A stretch of DNA of 64,000 bases from Anas platyrhynchos (lineage: Eukaryota > Chordata > Aves > Anseriformes > Anatidae). Location: the NCBI RefSeq assembly GCF_047663525.1, contig NC_092593.1, positions 30,964,501-31,028,500 of the forward strand, given 5' to 3'. Positions 23,601-36,000 of this stretch are shown in pieces (within the stretch, counting starts at the first letter, position 1; each line of letters starts with the position of its first letter). Under the pieces are notes generated by a model. The model ran no database searches, was not told the origin of the DNA, and worked only from the letters and a program-made list of their open reading frames with translations. Both the position numbers and the translations under genes were made by a program.

Positions 23601-26600
23601 CATGGAGGATAGAGACAGCAAACATGAAATTAAAGGGCTGAGAAACAACTTACACAGTGTGAGAATTCATCAGACCACAAAGCAAGGCCAATCCTAGGGA
23701 AAACCAGCCCCTGTCTGAGGATAGCAATGCTTTAGACTTCTTTAAATTGAGATTCTGCCTTCTTTTTCACAAAGGCAGACAATTTTTATTTTTTTTTTTA
23801 TCATTGCTTCATTAACAAGGCTTGACCCTTGAGGAAGCAAGAACATCCTCGCAGGATGCTGCTTGCAGAAGTACAGCACGGTGCGAGAAGGATGAATTGT
23901 TTGCTGTGGCTACCCCTCCTGCTGCATTCCCAGCCTATGATGTGTTTCATTAGGACTGGGGAAGTGGTGGCAACGAGCTTTTTGATTCTTTTTTACAAGT
24001 TCTGTCTCCGAGTACGTGTTTTGTTACCTCTAAAGAGTCTTTTGATGGCTGTGCCTTGTGGTGGTTAGAGACTGAGAACTCCAGCGAACTGCAGCTCTGA
24101 GCCTTGTTCTGTGCAACCGACCTGGAGAAAATGTATTTATTTTTCATTATTTTTTTATGTTTTCTTCTCATTTAGGTCTTCATGACAGAGTTTACAGCCT
24201 GCCAGACATAAACAGTAAGTTGAAAAGAGAACTGCAGCGTGCAGCTTGCAGTTCGGGAGAGGCTGCTGCTGTCTCCTCCTTTTCCCAGCCCCTGGCTGTG
24301 AGCTGCAGAGCTGCTGGGACAAGGAGGATGTCTCGCCACTGCTCAGCTCCTGCCTGCAGTGCACCCAGGGCTCCCAAGGGTGGGTTCTGGCACAACTGGG
24401 ATTTTTGGTTACAGCCAGACTCAAAGCTTGCCAGCGTTCATAGCGATCTCAGTGCGTCTACGTTGTATGCTTAAAGCTGGCTGTGTTTGTGGTGAACACA
24501 CTGAGTTTGTGGGTAGAAGTTGTGTTTGTTAGGAGGAAAGGGTTGGTCAATTTTGCCTTTTGATAGGATGAGAGAAATCCCAGTCCCTTCCCATCCTGTG
24601 TCCCCTCCCCTTTTACTCGTGCAATGCCCGCACTCTGGCATAGCGTGCCAAAACCAAATTAACAGAGGGAGGTGTTTCTGGTGTGGACTGCTTCATCCCA
24701 GAGGAGAAGCAAGGTGCGATGTGGTGGGGACTCACCTGCCCCGGGTGACGGGTGCTGAGCTCCCCTGCACAGCGTGCCCCTGTCCTCCCTCCAGGTGAAT
24801 GCCAGCTCCGTGCCGGCGGCAGCATCGGGGATGACAGTGATGATGAAGACGATGCCCTTCGTGGGGCCGAAGCAGAGTGTTACAGCAGGGTAAGCCTCTC
24901 CTTCTGCCACCCCTTCTGCCTCACTCTGTGCCCTCGACTGCTGCTGGCCTGCCAGAGGTGGTGGTGGCTTTCTGTTCCTGCTGGGGAGTGTATCTGTCCT
25001 TGCAGTATGTACGAAACCTTTCCTTGAAATGCTGTTAATGTTACATACCTCCTGTTACACGCACACCATTCCAGCCTACGGTTACATGCTGCACTTCACA
25101 CCCTCAGTACTTCATTTTTCATCTACCCTTCTGAAGTCTCAGGGGCTTGTCCAAGCTGCTCCTGCCCCAAGACACCCAAAGACCTCACAGACACGGGGAG
25201 ATCTCACCCACAGCATCCTTGGCTGAAGTCAGGGGGATGCTGCAGGACCCGAGAGCAGCTCCTGGACCTCTCTGAGGGGTCAAATAGCTCAGCTTGCCCG
25301 CTGAGCCTTTATAAACCAGGAGAGAGTCTCTCTCTGCCTGTTGATGGCCACAGTCCTGATCCAGAGCTGTGGAAGCCAGGAGCCTGCTTTTCCTTGACTC
25401 CACTATAAGCATCTGCTGTCCTGTACACCCAGCTCCTTGCAAACGGGACCAGCTGTGGTTCACGCTGAGTTCTCCTTTCTCGCACTTTCCATGCTAAGAT
25501 GCGCAAGACAAAGCGCCTGCTGTCTGTCCATCCCTTTGATTTCGAACTGGACTCGGAGTACTCTTCCCAGTCTCGCCGCCAGTCTGTGCAGCTTTCTCCA
25601 GCACCGATCAGCCCGGATGGCTTTCAGGTACTGGTGGGGTGGTGGGGTTGCTCTTCTGCCTCTCCTCCTCCTCCTCGTCACCTCTGCCACCTCCTCGGCC
25701 AGCTTTGCAGCTGCGTGGCAGTGCTGAGAGGCGGCAGTGCTGATTCCCCAGAGCCCTGCTGTATCCTCTCCCATCCCATTGCCACGTTAGGACAGCTGAG
25801 TGGAGTGGGATGGTCAGTCAGATGAGATACCAAGAGACTTTCTGCATCTCCCCCTTCAGATCCCTTGGCTGATCTCTGCAGGCAGCTGTTTCCTCGTGTT
25901 GTTGTAGGGCTATGGGACACTCTAATTTCCAGCTAGCTTTTGGAAACTGAACATTCACTAGTCAAGGGACAGGGAAAAAAAAGAAAACAGCCTGGTCTCC
26001 CATCATACCGTCTAGTCTGGGGCTGTTTTTCCCACGTGGTGGCACTGGGGATGTAGCGTTTGAGTGTCAGCCCCAAAAGGGGGGCGCAGAAAGGAGCCCG
26101 GTGCAGCCCGGAGGCAGCCGTGTTATCAGGGCCCCACGCCTGCTGTGCTAGCACCCAGCTGCCTGACCCCGGGCTGTGATAATTTAAACTCCGCTCCTAG
26201 CTAGATCTAGGATATTCTGAGACACGTCACAAAGGCTGTAAAACAAACAGGCAAACAAAAAGCCAATCCACACAATTCCACGTAAATTGATACGAGTTTG
26301 GGGCAAGGAAGTAGATCCATTCTTTCGTTATCTAAGCCTGCCCTTGTGCTGCAGGATTTAACATCTAGGGAAGGCTGACCTCTGCCAAGATGATCCGAAT
26401 CCAATTTATCATTTTCAGATATGTGGAGCAGAAGCTCGTTATTATTTTAGTAAGAAAAAGGCCATGGTGTTTTAAAAGAGTGGATCTCAGGGACCAAGTT
26501 TTTTTCTGCCTAGCTGCAGCGACTCTATACCCATTTCTCATAAAAATTAACACTGCCCCCTGGCAGTGATCCTAAGTATTGCTCAGAGTTGAGCAGCAAG

Positions 26601-27009
26601 GTTAAGAGGCCTTTAAAAGGCCTTTAAGAGGTTGTTAAAAACTGGCATTAGAAAAGGTCAGCCCATGCATGTATTGAAGGACAAAGCCAGGAACTGCTCG
26701 GGAAGGGAGAGGAGCCCCCACTGGCAGCAGCCCAGCATCAATCCTTGCCTCTCAGTCCTTCCCAGGCTTCCCCAGCTCGGCTGAAGATGCCCCCCAGGAG
26801 CACAGGATGGAGGAAGCAGGACTGGCAGCAGTCTTCCACCACATCTTGCAAGAACAGGAACAGCACCCAAGCCCTCCAGAGCAGCTCTTCAGCACAGAGG
26901 TTCATCTCACCATCAATTCGCGGAGAAGGAGCCTGGAAAGAAACACAAAACCTGGTAGGTGTGTGGGGCTGGACTCCTCCTCTCCTTCTGGGGAAAGGTA
27001 GCTGCAAGA

Positions 27010-27069
<60 letters not shown>

Positions 27070-30000
27070 CACAAAAGAATCATCTGAAGTTATTTGGCTG
27101 CAACGGGCTGGTCTTGTCCCCAACAAAATCCTGGTCACTGGCTGCACAGGCAGGCTGTGGGGTCTGTGGTTTATAAATACCCTAGCAAATGAGGGCACAG
27201 AATTTGCCTTTTATTACTGCTGTCTCCTGCTGTGACAGCAGAGCCAGGAGGACTGAATGCCATCTTTTGCATAGGCAGCTGTGGGTCTCAAACTGCCTGG
27301 CTGTATTTTCCAGTGTTTGGCTTCCAGAGCACTGGGAAACACTGGATAAACCTTAATCTGTACCATTTAAATTCCCACTCTGAGCCCCTCCGGGCTGTTA
27401 AATCAGCAGGGCCCTCAGGCTTATTAATTCCCTTTCCTGCAATTGTTCTTGTCTCATTTGAAATCCTCCTTTAAAAGGTGTTGGGTCTGCTCTTTTAAAT
27501 GCTCCCTCCTAGGCTGGTACCCCTGAGATAAGTAATTTCCCAGCACCTGAATGCATGAAGTGCAGTGTCCAAACCTGGACTGCCACAAAATCAAGAAGTC
27601 ACTGTCAGTTTTTGGTTTAGGGCACAGCTGTTTGGGGTGCGAGAGGGTGAGGATGATGCTCCTTGTTCCCAGCTCCACCTCAGCAGCTCTGCTTGCAGCT
27701 CTGACAAAGGGCAGAAAGAGTAACCTGGAGAAGGGACTGGTTATTTGTTTGTCTTAGGGATGGGACTGATGTCCAGGAGTTCGTATGAACCTCTGGGATC
27801 TTTGTACTGAAGCCTTCTCTCTCCAAAAGGCAGCCCCTGGGGTGAGCAGCCCCGGTCCCCATACTCTGCAGACATGGACACTTCTGACGAAGATGTGAAC
27901 GGAGCCCAGAAGGTCCCTGCCTACCTGCCCCACCACGTGAAACGCCGGAGCAGAGCCTCGTCCCAGGAGAACATCAGCCACTCTGGAAACCAGGTATTGA
28001 GCGGGCTGCAGAGCCCCTTGCGGGACCACGGCTGTGGCCAAGGCTGTGTTGCCACAAACCACCCTTGTTATCTGCCAGGTGTGGCTCAGAGGTGAAGCAG
28101 ACCCACAAATAACCACGAAACACACAATACATTTGCACAAAACCATTGTCCCCTTCCGCAGAGGTGCAGTTTGGCACCGGCGCCTGCCAGGTGCTGGCCC
28201 AAAAGGGATTGTAGCTCCCTGCATGCTCCGGATCCTTCTTTCTGCAGGATCCAGGGGAGAAGGGAGTGTGGCCATTACACTTTGCCAAGCACGGCGGTGG
28301 GATGTGGGATGACCTAGGGGCTGGCTTGTCCCCTTGTCACAGCCGGGGGGCACCAGCAAGATGAAGGCCCAAGGCCCCGCTCTGCCCCCAGCGCTGTGGG
28401 GACCTGCAGAGGTGGCCATGACATGGGAGCAGGCCCCGGGGCATGGAGCTGCATTTAGGGCTTATCCTTCCCTCATGGCGAGGGAGAAGAGTGGTTTCTC
28501 TGCCCCGTTAGCATTACACAGGAGCACCCTGGACCTTTCGCAAGGCCTCCTTCCAACCTTCCTCTCCTGCAGCCATGGCTGGGAGAAAGCCAAGTGCTGG
28601 CGTTTCCCTTTGTACGCGCTGTTGTTGCAGTAACAAGCCTGCCTTCAGTGCTGTCAATTCTCCAGTCTGTCCCCGTTAAACTGCAAGCTACCTATAGTTT
28701 TGTGTGTCCCCTTTCTTCAATTAAATGTGCCGGGGCTTTATGATCAGGTCAAGGCTTGGAGATGTAATCAGCCTCGAGATCCTTTTCTTTCGTGGTGTGG
28801 AGTGTTCCAGCGCCGGCAGGACTGGGTCAGGCCGACCTGCCATGTCCCTCCCCTGAATGAGAGCAGGGGAACAGTCTAGAGAAGGGTATCGAAAGGGCTG
28901 CGAGCTTGTGTTTTAATTGTAAATAAGGACCTGCAGTCCTTGACGCCGCCTTTGAGAAAGGTCGGTGGTGAGAATGGTAAAGCCTCCCTCAGCCCTCTTC
29001 AGCAGCAAAATGCACGGTGCTGCTTGACTACACAGATATATGGGGAAGAAATCTGCTGGTTTCTGCTTACAGGGGTGATTCTGCCATCCTGGACCGTGTT
29101 TTTGGCAATGCATCTGTAACCACAGCCATCCCTCATCACCATGCTTCATGTGCCTAAGCAGGGAGAAACCTTTCCTTTCCTTCTCTTTCTATCAGCATAT
29201 GTTCAAATTAGTGAATGTGCTTCGTTTTTCAATCCCCAGTAAATGGAAAAACCTTGGACTGGGTGTCCTTAATGAGACCACGGTACGTTAGGCATGAAAT
29301 GTGCACAGTGCTTTGCAGTGGGGAAATGGGGCCAAATTCCTACCAGTGCCTCAGATGACTTCCTTCATCGCCTCCGCAAGCTCTTGCTTAAGCGCGGTCC
29401 GGTGTGCTCTGTTTTGCTCCATCACACCAGTATGAAGGCTGCTGTGGCACCTCGTCACCCTAATGGTTATGAGACATCTTCTAATTCCTAATTCAGCCCC
29501 ATTTGTTCTTATGCCAACACCATTCATTAGCTTAAATAGCTCTTCATCCTTCCTGCCCTTTATGCCGCTGATGCATTTACAGCTAGCAACCGCATCCCGC
29601 AGAGCCTTCCCCCAGCCCAGCAGGAAGAAACCAGGCTCCATGCTGGCCCATTAACTTCGGAACAACGCACGTGTTGCTGTCACTGTTGGCCCAGGAGAGG
29701 CCAGGTACAAGCCCAAAGAAGAGAGAACATCTTTCAAAACTCTGAGCTAGTTTGCAATTCCACAGCAGGCAGGGAGATGCAGGTTTCAGTGCTAGACAGC
29801 TCCAGCTGGTACTTCAAGATGTTGGACTGTGCCCTGTAGGGTCCAGAAGCATCTTTATGAACACGAGTTAACCTGGTATCACATCCCATAGCCTGTTGCT
29901 TCACAGGCAATGTTTTCCTTGTTGTCTTTTGAAGGTTTTGAGAGATGAAGAGCACATCTCTTTACCCTGTGTCACTTCCACACCACAGATGAAAACCCTC

Positions 30001-33000
30001 TTCTCTAAAACTGCTTTGGGTGCAAGTTCATCAAAACTGTGTTTGATCTGAAGATCTCTTTTGCTTTAACTCTGGCAGGAGCATGCTTTTCAGTGCCTAA
30101 CAGAAGAAACTTAAATTTTCTGGTAACAAAACCAGAGACTGGTCACTAGCCCTACAACTCCAGGAGCTGCAGGTGTTGAAATAAAATCCAAAATGAAAAA
30201 CATAATTCTTAAATCTGATGAAACTTGAAAAGAAGCCCTGAGCTGGGAAAAACTCATTCACACACAAAAATGTTCGGTTTCAGCAGAGGCCTAGGTCTTG
30301 GTCCTGAGCAGGACCAAACCACAAGGAAAACCAACTCTTTTACTGTTTGGGTCTCTCCCCAAAAGCCATTCTGGTGCACTTAAAGGGACCTTAATTCTGG
30401 ATTTCCAAAGCTGTGATGTCAGTCTTAGGCTGCTTTTCCTCTGATTCCTACAATCTGACTCCTTCATTTTTACCTAAAGCTTCTGTTAGGTGTCTTGGGT
30501 CTCTCACAGATGTGTCCTGGTTAGCTGAGAGGCTGGAGACAGCACCTCTGCTAAAATAACCTGTCTTCAGTCCCTATAGAAAATGCCATTTGCCCTAGCT
30601 GATGTCTTGCTTATGGGCTGTGATTTATTTCAGTTTGTTCATTTAAGCTTTTCAACAGAGACTGGTGTTCGGCAGCCTTTGAGCACACCTTGTGTTGCAC
30701 AGTGAGCACCAGGCGTAGGAACCAGCCTGGCCTGTGAGGAAGTGTGAAAAAAAAGCTCTTCAGCTCCTGCCTTCGTCAACAGCAAACCCTGCATTATGCT
30801 CTGACCTCTCTGAGCTGCGGTACGGATAGCGCAGGTAGCACCAGGTGCTCGGTTCACGTTGGTCTCCTCTTCTGAGCTTTATGGTCCATCGCAGACCTCT
30901 CATTGTCACCGGAGTGGCACAAGAGTCAGGCCCAACAGTACCAAGAAACCACTTACAGCTGGATTGGATTGCTTCCTGCCTGGAGGCTTAATGCTGCTTG
31001 AGGATGCATTCAATCCAGGACGGTAATTACCGTGCTCTGCTCTCCCCAGTGTCAGGTTTTTATGTTCATCTTCACTTAAGCAGATGCAATCTCTCCAAGC
31101 TGTTGTGAGGATCTAATTAATCAAACACCAGCAAGCACAAAAACTCAGTGAGAGGATGGAAATGTTATAAAAACAAAGCAAAGCCCTCACATCCCTTTGT
31201 TGCGGCATTTACTTATTGCATTTACTGCTCGCTCCCTTTTGAATGGGAGGCAGCCACTCAGAGCACGAGTAACGTGGAAGGTGGTGTTTTATCTATGTAA
31301 AATGGGCAATATTTTTCATCATTTGTATTTTATTTGTTTTGATCAAAGGAGGAAGACTTGTTTTGGAAGAAAGAAAAACTTGCATTTCTAAAGGAAGAAG
31401 AAAAAAAAAAAAGCTTCCTTTTATGTTTGCAGTGATTTAGCCACAAAAATTTGTCATGGCTCTTGAGTATAGAAAGCAATTTCTCTTTGATTTCCAGAAT
31501 TTTGTCTGACTCCTCTCCTGGTCACTTTTTCAGCTGGAAGAGGAAGGAAGGGAGACAAGAGGGGCAAGAGTCTTGATAAATCAAAGCATTGAGTAGCGAG
31601 AAAATTTCAAAGTGTTTTGGGAAAACTTTCAGTTTTACATTTTCTATCTGGATTTTTTTCATTGGAAATTCCTTCCTCCCTCCCTCTTCCTCTCCCAGTG
31701 CTGTATTCAGCAGGGGGCAGTGGGGTAGTAGCTGCATGAAAAATGTCATAGCAGGGAGTGAAAACTGACGTTGAGTTGAATTTGAGGCAGTACAAAAATG
31801 ATGGGAAGAGAGTTTGCTGTGTCACGTCCCGATGCCTCTAGACATCAAGGGACACTCTGAGGCTGGTGGTGAGGGTTTATTATAGTTTATTATATTTATT
31901 TAGTGGTTTATGGAGTAAACCCTTCTCCAACCCTCCTCTCCTGCTGTGACTTCTTTGGGGAGCCTGTGGTGGTGGTGCCTTGCTCTGTTTGTTCCGCTGG
32001 TTGCATGTGCCCTGGGCTGTGTTCCCACCACCCTAGCAGTGGTGGTGGCTCTGTCCTCTACTCCTTTTCTCTCTCCTTTCCTCTAGATTCATGAGCTCAA
32101 CAAGCGCATGTCCGCAATCGAACGCATGCTGAACCGCTTGGAGGAAAAAATCCTGGTGCACTCTGCCGAGGTAACAGGGCAAAGCTGGAGAGAAAATGTG
32201 GATGGTGCCCGTCCCTTCCCCTCCTATCAGCTGGTCCCCGTGCAAGCTTCTGCCTTCCCTGCCCCTTCTGCGCGAGGAAAACAACTGGATTTTGCTTTGG
32301 TTCTCTATTAAATGCTAATTTCAAGAATATTTAGAGTAAGAGAGCAGAGGCAAGAAGGATTTCTGTATCTCCTCTGGGCTGCCCTTGTCTTACTGTGCCA
32401 TCAGTCTCAGAAGAAAGCAGCTAAATTAAGTTAAAGTTGGGCAACGATGTAGAATCTGTGAAAACAGAGGCCACTTAACATTGATTTTGGGTTTCTAACT
32501 TTAGACTGCGTGCTTCTCTTTTCCTTCATGTGAACCCGTTAGGATGAGGTGCGCTGGCCACAGATGGCTCAGTAGTGATAATTACAGAGAAGTCCCCCAG
32601 GCATCTAAAAAACAATACAATATCTAATTCTCTCTCAAATTCTGAATGGGGACAGCTGTTCAGTGTTTCTGTCAGAAAATCCAGCCAGCAGAGCAGGAGG
32701 TGTGCATGTTTGCAGGTGTCACCAGGTTGGCAGAGCTGCAGCCATCAGCAAAACCTCCAAAACATGGGTTTGATCACCTAACCAGAACACCTAGAATGGT
32801 CTGAGGACTAGAAAAAATTATATATGGGATCCTTTAAATGCCAAGTGGTTTAACCCAGGAAAGAAAAGATAGGGGTGAGCGGGACAGAAGTATCCAAGCA
32901 GGCAGAAAGGTGCTTCAGGGAGAAGTAAAGCTTTGTTTCCACGTGTGTGGCAGATCAGGGTAGAGGTAATGGGTGTAAGCTGCCGCAGGACAGCTTTGGG

Positions 33001-36000
33001 TTAACTATTAAGGGAAGCTTTCTAGCAGAAAGGATAGCAGGGCCCTGGAATAGGTTGCCTGGGAGAAAGGTTGCCTGCTGCAGATGCCATTATTCGAGGC
33101 TGTTAAGAACAGCTTAGACAAAAGCCATCAGGTACGATGCAGGTAATTGTATTCCCGTCTTCACTCGAGGGACAGCGAGTTCAGTAACTTCCAGAGATCC
33201 CTTCCAACCGCTGCGAGTTTAATGGGTTTCTTCTGCGGGTAAAATGAATCGTGTGTAATAACAGGGCCGCGTGGAAATACGCCCTCTGTCCTATGGGAAA
33301 ACGTGCTGCCTGGTTTCTCATCGCAAACCAGAGCACCTAGGGGCAATGATGCAGTACAACCAGGCTCCCCGGGGGGATGGTGGTTCACACAGCTGCTTCT
33401 CTCAGCCTGGTGGATCTCTGGGTTGTTGTGAAATGCTCCCCATGGGCCTCAGATGGAATTTATTTTGAGGAGGATGGCCTAAACTTGCTGTTTTGCTCCC
33501 CTCCACCTGTGCCCTGTGAAGGAGGTGGTGGACAGGCCTGAGGGATGTGGGCATGGGGTGCTCCTGATCCCCTTTGGTGCTGGACACCCAGCTGTTTTTT
33601 TGGTGAGAGTGTCTGGAGCCAGATGCACCCCCTTGTCCCCACGGCAGACCCTTGCACTTACACAGCTCCCTTCTGTCCCTTCCCTGCTCTCCTTTCAGTC
33701 TCCGGCCCCAGAGCCCCAGCTCGATCCTGACGCCGAGGAGGAGGAGCTGAAGAGGAAGCTGCAGGAGCTAGCCAGCCACATCAGCGACAAAGAAGTTTCC
33801 TCTGAAGAAGAGGAGCGTGAAGAAAAGACGCGAGTGAAGAAACCAGAGATGATCTTCTCCAGCGATGACATGGCCAGTGAGGCTCGAAAGGTGATCCATG
33901 CCCTCCTCCCTGTGCTGTTCTGGGCTCCACCTCCGGTTCCTTCCTCCCTTGCTCTATGCCAACGTGCCTCTTGTTTCATCCCACACCTCCCAAATCAAAA
34001 TTTGGGGTCCCAATTCCGCTCTACTGAGTCAGTGTCACCTGCACTTAGAGCACTGTGCTACCTCCCATCGCCTCCTGCTGCCAGCAACAGGAGGAGAGAC
34101 CAATTGGTGCCTCTTATATTGAAGCCCAGATTCTCTGGATCTGCCCTAAATTCTGCTACTTTTTGCCCAAAAGGCAGCAGGGAGGATACCAGCACGCTTA
34201 TCTCAGTGGGGTCAGCCAGGCAATACAGAAGTCGCTCAGCTCAGCTCCGAAGCAGAGACCCAGCTGAGTTACAACAGCCCAAGCAAAAGCAAATCTGCCA
34301 AGGGAAACAAAAATTCAGCTTTTTTTTTGCATCACGGTAACAGTTAGAGCAAAACCATGAAATACCTGTGTGGGACATTGAGTTCAAAATGACTGCAGTG
34401 GCGTGTAGATGGAGCAGTTTGGGTTAAAGGCTGCGGCAGCATAGATTTTTTTTTAACAGCAACCTTCCTTACACTTTCCTGTTGCTTGTTAGAGGTATTT
34501 ATGAGGGTGTCTCCTGTTAGAAAACAAAGTGATGATCCGAAAGAAACTTGATCTGCAGTTATCAGACCAGAACTCAGAGTGCATTTATCAGTGGTGGGCG
34601 CGAGCCTTAATTAGCATCAGCACCCTCTCAGTCGAGAGCCAGGTTTGGATTTTGCTTAATACTGAGTCTTTTTTTGTGTAAATCTCCTGTGTAATCGGGA
34701 AGAAGCCTTCTAACAGGGGAAGGCTGCGGTGAAAGCAGGCATTCCTAGGGGAAAACGTGAAGCTCGGTGCCGCACGGTGAGGGCACCATAAAATGATAAA
34801 AGTGGCAGCAGGACGGAGCGAGCCGGTTCTCCGCAGAGCCGCTTGCCTGGAAATACGTGCGGCTGTAAACAAAACTGTTTGTCTTTGTCTCCAGCGCACA
34901 CATCACCCCAATCTCCTTGGTTTCTAGGGAATTATCAGCCGAGAGAGAGGTGATGAGTTTCTTCGCTCTATTTTTACACGTGCTTTCTGACTGATCGAGC
35001 GACGGGGCTAATGCAGGCAGTGCTCACGAGCATTACCGCTGTCAGCGCTCCTTGGGGTGGGAAGAGAGGACACAAGCCCCAAGTCCTGGCCCCGTGGAAA
35101 TGCAATACTTTTCTTTTTTTGTTACTGACATCCATGCTCAGACCCTGTAAAGCTGTGTTAGACCTCACACTTTTCCAGTGCAGCACCAGAACTGGCCATC
35201 CTGGGAGGAAAAAGGGTGAGAGGATGGTGCGGGTTTCCCCGGAGGAGTAAAGCTGTAAGGCAGAGCTGTTGCCCTCCCCTCCTCTAAAACCTTCAGGTGG
35301 CCGGATGCTTTGGCTGGCCAACAGCTCCATGACACCACTTCCAGACAGGGAAAGGTCCCTTGGGAACCTCTCTGAAGCCTTCCTGTACCACGGGGAGCCA
35401 GCCCGGCAGCAGCTCTGTGCTAATGGCAGCTCCCCACCCGCGTTTCGAGGTGATTCCCTTTGTCACGCCGTCCCCAAGGAAGCATGAGCTGAGATCAAAG
35501 CTCTTTTTTAGCCACACTTCCATCTCTGCTGGAGAGCCCTTCAGGAACAATGCGAGCCCTTTAATTATCTCATCTCCATCTTTCCCAGCTCCCGAAGGCC
35601 CAATGCCCCTTTTACCCTCTCTCACACTGTTTCGCACACCGTCAGCGCACATTAAAACAATGATAATTTTTAATTTAATTTTTTCACTCCTTCCTTCTTC
35701 CTCCTCGCCCTCCATTTTGGCTGTGCTGGGCTTTTGCAGAGGTCGTCGGCTCAGGCTTTGAGCGAAATCACGACTGAAGTCCTGAGAGCCATAAACGCCA
35801 CGGAGAAAGCGGTCTGTGAGTCGGTGCATGGAGACAGCCAGCGCAACGGGCCCTGTGCCCCCCTCGGAGGGCAGCATCCCAGCCTGGAAGGTGGGAAGGA
35901 GGTGGCCGAAGCGTACCGTGAGCTGGAAGAAAATGTAAGGTTCCCGAGAGTTTTCTGGGAACAGGGTGGGAATGCAGAGAGCCTCCTGGATTTCTTGCTT

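Noticed and set aside
33516-34340. 274-residue plus-strand frame in MLPH
   Set aside because: Only 33699-33890 is coding. The rest is intron that happens to stay open on both sides of exon 11.
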